From the NCBI RefSeq assembly GCF_000620805.1, contig NZ_KK211187.1, positions 2,218,398-2,282,397 of the forward strand: 64,000 nt of DNA. The letters are read 5' to 3'. The stretch's first letter is position 1. Each line of letters starts with the position of its first letter. The notes below the pieces were generated by a model that made no database searches, was not told the origin of the DNA, and saw only the letters and a program-made list of their open reading frames with translations. The stretch is from Exiguobacterium undae DSM 14481. Lineage in GTDB: Bacteria > Bacillota > Bacilli > Exiguobacteriales > Exiguobacteriaceae. Shown here in pieces: positions 51,994-60,103 of the stretch. The position numbers and the translations under genes are program-made.

Positions 51994-52602
51994 TTATTTT
52001 GCGTCAGCGTAAAGTTTTGCCACGTGATCCCAGTCAATGACGTTAAAGAACGCATTGATGTAATCCGGACGACGGTTTTGATAGTTCAAGTAATAAGCAT
52101 GTTCCCAAACATCAAGTCCAAGAATCGGCGTTTTGCCTTCCATGACTGGTGTATCTTGGTTTGGTGTTGAAACGACAGCTAATTTGCCACCGTCCACGAT
52201 GAGCCACGCCCAACCTGAACCAAAACGAGTTGTTGCCGCTTTTGCGAACGCATCTTTGAATGCTTCGAATGAACCAAATGATTCGTCGATTGCTGAAGCA
52301 AGCTCACCCGTTGGTGCTGCTCCGTCGTTCTTTTTCAAGAGTTTCCAGAAGAACGAGTGGTTCCAATGACCGCCACCGTTATTACGGACAGCTGTTTGAA
52401 TGTTAGCAGGAAGTGAATCGAGGTTTTGAAGTAATTCTTCAAGTGATTTCCCTTCATGCTCTGACCCTTCAAGCGCCGCGTTTACGTTCGTGACATACGT
52501 GTTGTGGTGTTTTGAGTGGTGAATCTCCATCGTACGAGCGTCGATATGTGGCTCCAGCGCATCATAAGCGTAGCCGAGTTCTGGTAATTCAAATTTTGAC
52601 AT
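51994..52602 (-). CDS. sodA: Superoxide dismutase (Mn type)
   Basis: Dismutates superoxide in the cytosol. It has 202 residues: [17 protein letters not shown] (metal His28), [12 protein letters not shown] (second His) and [19 protein letters not shown] (Asp and His ligands). GGG in the GGHWNHSF region is usual for Mn enzymes. The ATG at 52602 lies 8 nt after AAAGGGGG; the ATG at 52608 is too close to it. Monocistronic. Confidence 0.95.
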   Translation of the reverse strand: MSKFELPELGYAYDALEPHIDARTMEIHHSKHHNTYVTNVNAALEGSEHEGKSLEELLQNLDSLPANIQTAVRNNGGGHWNHSFFWKLLKKNDGAAPTGELASAIDESFGSFEAFKDAFAKAATTRFGSGWAWLIVDGGKLAVVSTPNQDTPVMEGKTPILGLDVWEHAYYLNYQNRRPDYINAFFNVIDWDHVAKLYADAK

Positions 52603-52695
52603 TTTCATGTCCCCCTTTATCCTATTTTCGGAATTTCAATACTCTTTAAGACTAGCAAAAATAGTTGGTCAGGTGCAAGCAATGACCCTTAGAGA

Positions 52696-54156
52696 TTACT
52701 GTTCGTCGCGTGGGGCGAATACAGAGACGCCGCCGCCCGGAACCGGGAAAACGCCGAATCCTTCTTCATCGATGACGACAGGCTCTTCTTGGTGATTCGT
52801 ATAATCGAACCATTGTTCTCCGGCACGTGATTCGCCGACGAACATCCGTTTCTCACACATATCCGCGTTCGACAGCAAGACGGCACAACCCGAGTTCGGG
52901 AATTCTTCGACTCCACGACGGACCCAACCGACACAATGCGGATCATCCAGGTAGTCTTCTTGCTCACCGTAGGCTTTATGGTAACGGGCGTACAACAAGG
53001 CATCAATCATTTCCTTTTTGCCTTCAACCGGATGCGGTCCTTGTACTCCGTAGTAATCGCCATAGAAGACACACGGATAACCGTCTTTACGAAGGAGTAC
53101 CGAAGCATAGGCATGTTGTTTAAACCAATCGTCAATCCATGACTCAAGCGACTCGCCTGGTTGGGAATCGTGGTTGTCGACGAATGTCACGGCGTTCGTC
53201 GGATGGGATTCCACCAACGTATCCGCGAACAGTGTCGTTAAATCAAAGTCCTGTCCTTGTTGCGATGCTTCATGGAATTTATAGTGCAACGGGACGTCAA
53301 ACAAATCGATCGTATAGTCGACACTGTCTAAAAACTGACGGCAGTCGTCTAGATCCGACTTCCAGAACTCACCGACCATATAAAATCCTTCCGGGTTATC
53401 CCCGATCATTGATTTGGCAAATTCATTGACGAATTCATAGTTGATGTGTTTGATCGCATCAAGCCGGAAACCTTGGCAGTTGATCGTCTCTTTAAACCAG
53501 TTTCCCCAGTTGATCATTTCTTCGCGGACTTCCGGATGATTGTAATCGATGTTTGCGAACATCAGATAATCATAGTTGCCGAATTCGTCATCAACTTGAT
53601 CGTTCCAATCTTTATTTTTACCAGAGATTTTGAAGACACCTGTTTTATCTTCGCGTGCATCAAAATCGGTTCCATTGAAAAATTCGTGTGTCCAGATGAA
53701 ATCAGAATATTTTCCGTTTCGACCCGGGAACGTAAATTTTGTCCACGCATCGATTTCAAATTCTTCTGAAATTTCTTGCGAACGGTCTTCCGGGTGGACT
53801 TCCACAACTTTAATCGTCTCGAGTTCATCGGCAGCCGCTTTATGATTCATGACGACATCGGCATAGATGGCGATGTCATTTTCATGCGCGACTTGAATCG
53901 CTTCGACCAATTCATCTTTTGTCCCGTATTTCGTCCGGACCGTTCCTTTTTGATCAAATTCCCCTAGATCATAGACATCGTAAATGCCATACCCTGTATC
54001 TTCATCTGATTGTCCCTTTGATGCTGGCGGAATCCAAACAGATGTGATGCCTGCAGCACGCAGTTCCGGCGCTCTCTCTTTTAAGCGTTGCCAATGCTTT
54101 CCATCATTTTCTACATGCCACTCAAAAAACTGCATCATCGTATGGTTACGTTCCAT
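52696..54156 (-). CDS. amyS: Cytoplasmic alpha-amylase (GH13_5)
   Basis: Endo-acting alpha-amylase of 486 residues, related to liquefying amylases but without a signal peptide (starts MERNHTMMQFFEWH), so it should act inside the cell on glycogen or imported dextrins. Catalytic residues: Asp233 (FRLDAIKH), Glu263 (VGEFWK) and Asp330 (FVDNHD). Start ATG at 54156. Directly upstream are two tandem 14-bp repeats. With the GH57 enzyme it suggests intracellular alpha-glucan metabolism. Confidence 0.94.
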   Translation of the reverse strand: MERNHTMMQFFEWHVENDGKHWQRLKERAPELRAAGITSVWIPPASKGQSDEDTGYGIYDVYDLGEFDQKGTVRTKYGTKDELVEAIQVAHENDIAIYADVVMNHKAAADELETIKVVEVHPEDRSQEISEEFEIDAWTKFTFPGRNGKYSDFIWTHEFFNGTDFDAREDKTGVFKISGKNKDWNDQVDDEFGNYDYLMFANIDYNHPEVREEMINWGNWFKETINCQGFRLDAIKHINYEFVNEFAKSMIGDNPEGFYMVGEFWKSDLDDCRQFLDSVDYTIDLFDVPLHYKFHEASQQGQDFDLTTLFADTLVESHPTNAVTFVDNHDSQPGESLESWIDDWFKQHAYASVLLRKDGYPCVFYGDYYGVQGPHPVEGKKEMIDALLYARYHKAYGEQEDYLDDPHCVGWVRRGVEEFPNSGCAVLLSNADMCEKRMFVGESRAGEQWFDYTNHQEEPVVIDEEGFGVFPVPGGGVSVFAPRDEQ

Positions 54157-54182
54157 CTCTCTTCGCTCTCCCTTAAATTGCC

Positions 54183-54210
54183 ATAGTATGAATATTATTG
54201 TATGAACATT
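54183..54210. promoter_or_regulatory. Tandem 14-bp direct repeat upstream of amyS
   Basis: ATAGTATGAATATT (54183-54196) is followed without gap by ATTGTATGAACATT (54197-54210), 12 of 14 identical. It lies 27-54 bp upstream of the amylase start codon, in the likely promoter. Probably an operator; the regulator is unknown. No CcpA-type cre was seen. Confidence 0.45.
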
Positions 54211-54251
54211 ATTACAATATCTTTAATATTCCCCGTGGAACCAAAAATAAA

Positions 54252-54277
54252 CGCACACTCAAAAAAAGAGTGTGCGC
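54252..54277 (-). terminator. Intrinsic terminator of the tRNA pair
   Basis: CGCACACTC (54252-54260) pairs with GAGTGTGCG (54268-54276) across a 7-nt loop; T-rich tract on the minus strand follows. Confidence 0.85.
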
Positions 54278-54285
54278 TTATGAAA

Positions 54286-54359
54286 TGGACCCTGCAGGAC
54301 TCGAACCTGCGACCGGACGGTTATGAGCCGTCAGCTCTAACCAGCTGAGCTAAGGGTCC
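54286..54359 (-). tRNA. tRNA-Ile(CAU), lysidine type (or elongator Met)
   Basis: A 74-nt cloverleaf on the minus strand: acceptor GGACCCT/AGGGTCC with discriminator A, D-arm, anticodon stem GACGG/CCGTC with loop CTCATAA, T-arm GCAGGTTCGAGTCCTGC. Anticodon CAU. The body is very like the Bacillus tRNA-Ile2 read as AUA after lysidine modification; the neighbour is the elongator Met tRNA, which supports the Ile2 call. CCA is not encoded. Confidence 0.85.
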
Positions 54360-54370
54360 TTAAGTAATAG

Positions 54371-54444
54371 TAGCGGCGGAGGGAGTCGAACCCACGACCT
54401 CACGGGTATGAACCGTACGCTCTAGCCAGCTGAGCTACACCGCC
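54371..54444 (-). tRNA. tRNA-Met(CAU), elongator
   Basis: A 74-nt cloverleaf: GGCGGTG acceptor strand, anticodon stem with loop TTCATAC, anticodon CAU, discriminator A. Sequence is close to B. subtilis elongator tRNA-Met. The T-stem GTGGG/CCCTC has one U-U mismatch at the second pair. No initiator features (three G-C pairs below the anticodon). CCA not encoded. It lies 11 nt from tRNA-Ile and both probably share one transcript. Confidence 0.85.
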
Positions 54445-54518
54445 ATGATGAATTAAAACAACTAATATCAGATTACTGGAATGAAACTTAAATGTCAATA
54501 AATTATCTCACAAAAACA

Positions 54519-54548
54519 AAGAGGAATTTCTTTTCAGAAATTCCTCTT
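54519..54548 (-). terminator. Intrinsic terminator after the Na/Pi cotransporter gene
   Basis: AAGAGGAATTTC and GAAATTCCTCTT form a perfect stem, with T's on the minus strand. Confidence 0.9.
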
Positions 54549-54569
54549 GTCTCATGATGAATATTCACT

Positions 54570-56210
54570 TCATGCTGTTCCTGACCGTTGCTCCAGTACC
54601 AAATCCGTAATGTTGACGGCGTGGTCACCGATTCGTTCCAAGTTCGACAACAGATCAACGAAGATCATTCCGGCTTGACCGGTACAGTCTCCTGCATTAA
54701 CGCGCAAGACATGGTGTTTGCGGAATGAACGTTCGAGCGAATCCAGTTTCCCTTCGAGCTCAAGTACTTGGCGTGCCAAGGAAACATCATCAAGTTCAAC
54801 TGCCTTGATGGCTGTTTCGACGATTTTTTGCGTCAAGACATACATCTCATCCAGCTCTTTTTTCGCTTGTGCCGTAAATTCGATACGATTCACGATTTGG
54901 AAATCAACGAGTTCGATGACGTTTTCGACATGATCGCCGATCCGTTCAAAGTCATTGACGGCATGCATCAAGAGTGAATGGTCATTTGATTCCCGTTCTG
55001 ATAAGTCATGTGCTGCGACTTTAACGAGATAACTTGTCACTTCTGTATTCAGATGATTGATGGCGTATTCGATCTGACCTGCATCTGATACATCCTTTTT
55101 ATCATGCGATTGCGTATAACGGTGCGCTTTTCCAAGCGCTTCCTTCGAGAACTCACCCATCCGTAACACTTCCATTTTTGCTTGATTTAAGGCGAGTGAC
55201 GAAGATTGGTTTAGGATGTTTTGATCCAAGTGGCGTGGTTTCGAGTCGACGGTCGTATCCGTGCCCGGCACGACTTTTTGAACGAGCCACGCAATTTGCG
55301 CGATGAACCAACATTGAATCAAGGTGTTGACGACGTTAAACGTTCCGTGTGCAAAAGCAATCTGCATCTGTGGTCCAAGTCCGAGCGTTCCTGTAATCCA
55401 CGTAATAAAACTTGAGAACAACGGTAAGGCGAGCAAGAAGATAGCTGTTCCGACAATATTGAAGATGACGTGTGCTGCTGCCGTCCGTTTCGCTGCAATC
55501 GACGCACCCAGTGCTGCGAGAACCGCAGTGATCGTCGTCCCGATGTTATCACCAAACAAGACGGGTAAAGCTGCTTTGATGTCAATCATTCCACCCGAAT
55601 AGAGTTCTTGTAAAATCCCAATCGTCGCGGAAGACGATTGAACAAGTACGGTAAAGATTGTCCCTACAAGCACACCAAGCAACGGATTATCCGACATGGA
55701 AACCGTTAAGTCACGGAACCATTCGCTTGATTCAAGCGGTGCCATTCCGTCTCCCATGAGCGTCAACCCATAAAAAAGTGCTCCGAAACCAAAGAAGATT
55801 TGTCCGATGTATTGAATCCGTTCTTTATTGAAGAAGAAAATCAGGAATGCTCCAAGCGCGATCGCCGGGAGTGCTGCTTCCTTGACGTTAAATCCGATGA
55901 TGAAAGCCGTAATCGTCGTTCCGATGTTCGCCCCCATGACGACACCGATCGCTTGACGTAAATTCATCAAACCGGCGCTGACTAAACCAACGACGATGAC
56001 GGTCGTACCGGATGACGACTGAATCAAGACCGTAACGACAATCCCCGCCAAAATCCCAAGAAACGGGTTTGATGTGTATTTATCTAAAATATAACGCAGG
56101 CGGTCTCCCGCTGTTTTTTGAAGTCCATCTCCCATATACTTAATACCGAATAGGAAAATACCAAGTCCACCAATAAAAGTGAAAATCATTTCCTGTAAAT
56201 CATAGTTCAT
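54570..56210 (-). CDS. nptA: Na/Pi cotransporter family protein with PhoU-like C-terminus
   Basis: Sodium-phosphate symporter of the NptA/SLC34 type, 546 residues. Two inverted Na_Pi_cotrans repeats carry QSSS at 64-67 and 191-194; about eight or nine membrane segments end near residue 320. Residues about 340-540 form two PhoU-like helical repeats (DFERIGDHVENV; NLERIGDHAVNI), presumably cytosolic regulation. It gives a second phosphate system beside Pst. Start ATG at 56210. Monocistronic. Confidence 0.92.
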   Translation of the reverse strand: MNYDLQEMIFTFIGGLGIFLFGIKYMGDGLQKTAGDRLRYILDKYTSNPFLGILAGIVVTVLIQSSSGTTVIVVGLVSAGLMNLRQAIGVVMGANIGTTITAFIIGFNVKEAALPAIALGAFLIFFFNKERIQYIGQIFFGFGALFYGLTLMGDGMAPLESSEWFRDLTVSMSDNPLLGVLVGTIFTVLVQSSSATIGILQELYSGGMIDIKAALPVLFGDNIGTTITAVLAALGASIAAKRTAAAHVIFNIVGTAIFLLALPLFSSFITWITGTLGLGPQMQIAFAHGTFNVVNTLIQCWFIAQIAWLVQKVVPGTDTTVDSKPRHLDQNILNQSSSLALNQAKMEVLRMGEFSKEALGKAHRYTQSHDKKDVSDAGQIEYAINHLNTEVTSYLVKVAAHDLSERESNDHSLLMHAVNDFERIGDHVENVIELVDFQIVNRIEFTAQAKKELDEMYVLTQKIVETAIKAVELDDVSLARQVLELEGKLDSLERSFRKHHVLRVNAGDCTGQAGMIFVDLLSNLERIGDHAVNITDLVLEQRSGTA

Positions 56211-56432
56211 GCTGTCATCTCCTCGTATAAAAAGTGGAATTGATTTTTTGTGAAGAATCTATTGTTTCAACCTCTCCTATTATGTAAAGGTCTATTGAAC
56301 TTGTAAACAGTTTTTTAGGTATTTGATTGTTAAGGTTTTATTAAACTGTACTAAAACAACATTTTGATTGATATAAAGCCTTTTTTAATTTACAAGTACC
56401 GTTGTTATAAAACAGAAGAAAGAGTGATTATT

Positions 56433-56906
56433 ATGCATTTTTTAAGTCAACTACTTAATTACTTACAAACAACCCTAATTCCAAATCGTCCTTTTTTGAA
56501 GACTCGCCTGGCAGATGTTTCCCTTTATTTTTGTGGATTGGCTTGGATTTCCTTGTGGACGACGGTAATCGACAGCCTGTTTCTCGAACAATCGATCCCG
56601 TTTATCATCTGGTTCATTCTCCATTTCATCTTTATTGCAATTGCCGTTTTGTTGTATCTGTTGTTCGTGTCTTACTTAAATCGCTGGTTCATTCAGTGGA
56701 TCTTGCCAAAACCTTGGGCGTTTCGACAAGTGTTTCCTTATACCGTCGCAGCAAACATCTGGACGTTCCCGATCGGCGTCTTTATTTATCAACTCGGATA
56801 CTCTTCGGTCGGCATCGCGATTCTATTAGCCGGACACCTGTCGTATTCACTGCTGCCACTTTTCCTGGCTCGTCGGAAAAAGAAGCCCGCTCGACGTTTC
56901 TCCTAA
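56433..56906 (+). CDS. Uncharacterised four-TM membrane protein
   Basis: I do not recognise this 157-residue protein. Four or five hydrophobic segments (about 28-50, 54-78, 101-122 and 127-148) alternate with short basic loops, and the tail is RRKKKPARRFS. The ATG at 56433 follows AAAGAGTGA. It is monocistronic between nptA (divergent) and ispG (same strand, 190 nt on). Its Trp- and Phe-rich composition resembles small Bacillales-specific membrane proteins; no function inferred. Confidence 0.75.
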   Translation: MHFLSQLLNYLQTTLIPNRPFLKTRLADVSLYFCGLAWISLWTTVIDSLFLEQSIPFIIWFILHFIFIAIAVLLYLLFVSYLNRWFIQWILPKPWAFRQVFPYTVAANIWTFPIGVFIYQLGYSSVGIAILLAGHLSYSLLPLFLARRKKKPARRFS

Positions 56907-57099
56907 GAACCTTCGCATTCGAGTACTTTTTGAGCTTCAATGCCCGTCCAACGACGGATTGACTTTCATCTTTTCGTGTTAAACAATTGTAAATGTTCAA
57001 TTTTCGTTCTTGTTTCTCGATTTTTAGGGAATAGTTCGATATGATAGAACAAGTAGTCATAAACAATCTGGCGTTATGCCACAAAAGGAGATTTTCGAT

Positions 57100-58209
57100 A
57101 TGCCGAAAATGGTCCATCGCTCTAAGACTCGTCCCGTTCGTGTTGGGGACCTTGTCATTGGTGGAAGTAATGAAGTCATCATTCAAAGTATGACGACAAC
57201 AAAAACACACGACGTCGAAGCGACTGTCGCTGAAATTTTACGTCTAGAAGAAGCAGGATGCCAAATCGTCCGGGTTGCTTGTCCGGAAGAGCGTGATGCG
57301 CTTGCACTTGCTGAAATCAAAAGCCGGATCAACATTCCGCTTGTCGTTGATATTCACTTCAACTACAAACTTGCTCTGATGGCTATCGAAGCTGGTGTCG
57401 ATAAAATCCGAATCAACCCGGGTAACATCGGACGCCGCGAAAAAGTCGAAGCAGTCGTAACGGCAGCCAAAGCAAAAAACATCCCAATCCGAATTGGTGT
57501 CAACGCCGGTTCGCTTGAGAAACACATCCTTGAAAAATACGGTTATCCGACAGCTCGCGGTATGGTCGAGAGTGCCCTTCACCATATCAAGATTCTTGAG
57601 GATCTCGATTTCCACGATATCATCGTTTCCTTAAAAGCCTCTGACGTTCAATTGGCGCTCGAAGCATATCAGTTAGCCTCTGAGTCATTCGACTATCCGC
57701 TTCACGTCGGAATCACGGAGTCTGGTCCTTTACGTACCGGTTCATTGAAGTCAGCCGCCGGTCTTGGAGCCATTCTTTCGCGTGGTATCGGAAACACGGT
57801 CCGTGTCTCTCTTTCTGCCGATCCGGTCGAAGAAGTCAAAGTCGCAAAAGAAGTCTTGAAATCATTTGGTCTCGCAGCAAATGCCGCGACATTGATTTCT
57901 TGCCCGACATGCGGACGTATTGAAATCGACTTAATGGCGATTGCCGCGGAAATCGAAGACTATATCGATAAAATTCAAGTTAACATCAAAGTTGCCGTTC
58001 TCGGTTGTGCCGTCAACGGTCCTGGTGAAGCGCGCGAAGCGGATATCGGAATTGCCGGCGCACGTAACGAAGGATTGTTGTTCCGTCACGGAGAAATCAT
58101 CCGAAAAGTTCCAGAAGCAACGATGGTCGAAGAATTGAAAAAAGAAATCGATGCGATCGTTCTCGAAAAAGAAGCAGAAAAAGAAGCCGCAAAAGCCAGT
58201 CAAGCCTAA
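57100..58209 (+). CDS. ispG: 4-hydroxy-3-methylbut-2-enyl-diphosphate synthase (IspG/GcpE)
   Basis: Penultimate enzyme of the MEP pathway, an iron-sulfur reductase making HMBPP. It has 369 residues: TIM barrel ([29 protein letters not shown]) and [4Fe-4S] domain with C268-x-x-C271 (SCPTCGR) and C303 ([12 protein letters not shown]) plus the conserved Glu. The ATG at 57100 follows AAAGGAG; a frame extension to 57076 is not supported. The Glu/Lys/Ala tail [13 protein letters not shown] is extra. Complements dxs and ispA elsewhere in the window. Confidence 0.96.
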   Translation: MPKMVHRSKTRPVRVGDLVIGGSNEVIIQSMTTTKTHDVEATVAEILRLEEAGCQIVRVACPEERDALALAEIKSRINIPLVVDIHFNYKLALMAIEAGVDKIRINPGNIGRREKVEAVVTAAKAKNIPIRIGVNAGSLEKHILEKYGYPTARGMVESALHHIKILEDLDFHDIIVSLKASDVQLALEAYQLASESFDYPLHVGITESGPLRTGSLKSAAGLGAILSRGIGNTVRVSLSADPVEEVKVAKEVLKSFGLAANAATLISCPTCGRIEIDLMAIAAEIEDYIDKIQVNIKVAVLGCAVNGPGEAREADIGIAGARNEGLLFRHGEIIRKVPEATMVEELKKEIDAIVLEKEAEKEAAKASQA

Positions 58210-58210
58210 T

Positions 58211-58245
58211 AAAAAAGAGTCCTCCTCGGGAGCGACTCTTTTTTT
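58211..58245 (+). terminator. Intrinsic terminator after ispG
   Basis: AAAGAGTC pairs with GACTCTTT across a 12-nt loop, followed by a T-run. Confidence 0.87.
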
Positions 58246-58308
58246 CGTTTCCGCTTTTCGACTATGTTATACTAGTGGCAGAAAATTTATAGAATGTTGG
58301 TGATGTAA

Positions 58309-58878
58309 GTGAAAATCGGAATTGATATTGATGGAACAATCACTCATCCTTCTTCGTGCTTTAATTATATGAACAAATATCTCGGGACATCGATTGATTT
58401 TGAGATGGCCTCTGAATACGAGCTTCATACCTATACGGACATGGAGCAAATCGAGTTTTGGGAATTCATGGTCAAGTCAGGTCATGAACTCGGTATCTAT
58501 CGTGAATCAATCCCACAAGAACTCGTCAAACAGCATCTGTGGGCGTTACGTAAACAGTATGACCTTCACTATGTGACGGCGCGATCGGAAATCGTCCGCC
58601 CCGTGACGGAAGAATGGATCAAACAACATGAGTTGCCACTTGATTCGTTAATCATGACAGGCTCTCACGATAAAGTACAAGTCGTTCGTGATTTGTCGCT
58701 CGACCTCTTCATGGAAGACCGGCTTGAGAATGCGATTCAAATTGCGGAAGACACGTCGATTCCGGTCATCTTGTTTGATGCACCGTACAACCGGCGTCCG
58801 CTCCCTGAAAACATCGTTCGCGTCTCGTCTTGGGATGAAGCCGTTCAGACCATTCATAAGTTTGCACCAATCCGCTAA
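58309..58878 (+). CDS. yqfW: HAD-family nucleotidase (YqfW-like)
   Basis: A 189-residue HAD phosphatase of the 5'-nucleotidase type C (NT5C) group: motif I GIDIDGTITHP, motif II VTARS and motif III/IV LFMEDRLENA with cap helices in between. Members dephosphorylate pyrimidine deoxynucleotides; the exact substrate is unknown. The start is a GTG at 58309 after TTGGTGA. An extended -10 (TGTTATACT, hexamer 58268-58273) lies 36 bp upstream. Synteny with ispG and zur fits yqfW of Bacillus. Confidence 0.86.
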   Translation: MKIGIDIDGTITHPSSCFNYMNKYLGTSIDFEMASEYELHTYTDMEQIEFWEFMVKSGHELGIYRESIPQELVKQHLWALRKQYDLHYVTARSEIVRPVTEEWIKQHELPLDSLIMTGSHDKVQVVRDLSLDLFMEDRLENAIQIAEDTSIPVILFDAPYNRRPLPENIVRVSSWDEAVQTIHKFAPIR

Positions 58879-58993
58879 AACAGCCTCTATTGGCTGTTTT
58901 TTCTGTATGTTGCAGTTCGATTGTCGTACAATGGTGACAAGATTCCATATTATCTCATTTTCTACATAGTGTTAAACGTGAAAGGATTTTTTT

Positions 58994-60070
58994 ATGCTAT
59001 CGACCCTTAACATCTTTTTTCTGAATATCTGTATCATTTTTTTAGTGCTGTCCGTAACATTTTACCTGATGCGGAACCGGCTCCCCATCCAACGTGATTC
59101 CAAATTCTCGACCCGTTTTTACTTTGGTTTAGCCAACGGCATGACAGGCATCTTACTGATTCATAACTCGATTTCCCTCAATGGCGCTTATATTGACTTA
59201 CGGTTATTGCCACTCGCCCTATCCGCTTTATACGGCGGACCAATCAGTATCGTCACGACGGGTCTTCTACTGATCGTCTACCGGATTATCCTCGACACAG
59301 GCGACTCGATGATTGCTTTGCAAAATTCCATCATTACGTTAGTCAGTTTCGTCGTCCTTGTTTTGCTCTGTACACGGTTCATCAAACAAAAGGCGGCTTT
59401 ATTTACGGTCATCGTCACGATTGGCTCTCTGCTCGTTTTAGTCCGGATGTTGTCAAGTGAAGCAGAAAACAATGCGTGGCAATCGATTTATGTCCCGTAC
59501 TTTTTGATTACGATTTTTGCTTCCCTTCTGTTTTATCGGTTGTCTGGTATGTTGCAGGAGCATTTTGTCCTGTACTCGTATCAATCCTACTTGGCTTCAA
59601 CCGATCAATTGACACGACTTGCCAATCGCCATGTCATCATGGATAAAGTAGCGGTTCTTGAGCAGGACCAAGCGCCTTGGGGCGTCATCCTGTTTGATTT
59701 AGACTACTTCAAAGCCGTCAACGATCAATACGGCCATGCCGTCGGAGACGCCGTTTTACGCCACTTTTCTGTGTTGCTGACCCAAGAATGTCCGGACGAC
59801 GTGACAGTCGGTCGATATGGCGGCGAGGAGTTCATCGCCATTCTTCCGAATACATTTAAAGTTTCTCCTGCTCAATTGGCACAACAGATTGTTTCGACTG
59901 TGACGAAGACTCCTTTCGTTATGCAGGATCATGCCCTGTCCATCACCGTCTCAGCCGGTGTTGCCTTTGCTCGACGCCAGTCTGCAAGCATCGTTTTTAA
60001 ACAGGCCGATGCTGCCTTATATGAAGCGAAGAAGAATGGACGAAATCAATCCCATCTGTATTCAAACTAA
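58994..60070 (+). CDS. Membrane diguanylate cyclase (5TMR-GGDEF)
   Basis: Makes cyclic di-GMP. It has 358 residues: five or six membrane segments in a 5TMR-LytS type sensor (residues 5-185, with NGMTGILL and ALYGGPISIVTTGLLLI) and a GGDEF domain with intact active site RYGGEEF (GGEEF at 276-280) and FDLDYFKAVND. The RxxD inhibitory site is absent. The ATG at 58994 has a weak AAAGGA site. It is convergent with the EAL gene and shares its terminator. Confidence 0.9.
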   Translation: MLSTLNIFFLNICIIFLVLSVTFYLMRNRLPIQRDSKFSTRFYFGLANGMTGILLIHNSISLNGAYIDLRLLPLALSALYGGPISIVTTGLLLIVYRIILDTGDSMIALQNSIITLVSFVVLVLLCTRFIKQKAALFTVIVTIGSLLVLVRMLSSEAENNAWQSIYVPYFLITIFASLLFYRLSGMLQEHFVLYSYQSYLASTDQLTRLANRHVIMDKVAVLEQDQAPWGVILFDLDYFKAVNDQYGHAVGDAVLRHFSVLLTQECPDDVTVGRYGGEEFIAILPNTFKVSPAQLAQQIVSTVTKTPFVMQDHALSITVSAGVAFARRQSASIVFKQADAALYEAKKNGRNQSHLYSN

Positions 60071-60103
60071 AGCGGAAGTGACGTCAATCCGTCACTTCCG
60101 CTT
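60070..60103. terminator. Bidirectional terminator (GGDEF / EAL genes)
   Basis: AAGCGGAAGTGAC and GTCACTTCCGCTT form a 13-bp perfect stem between convergent genes, overlapping the last bases of the EAL gene. Confidence 0.9.
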
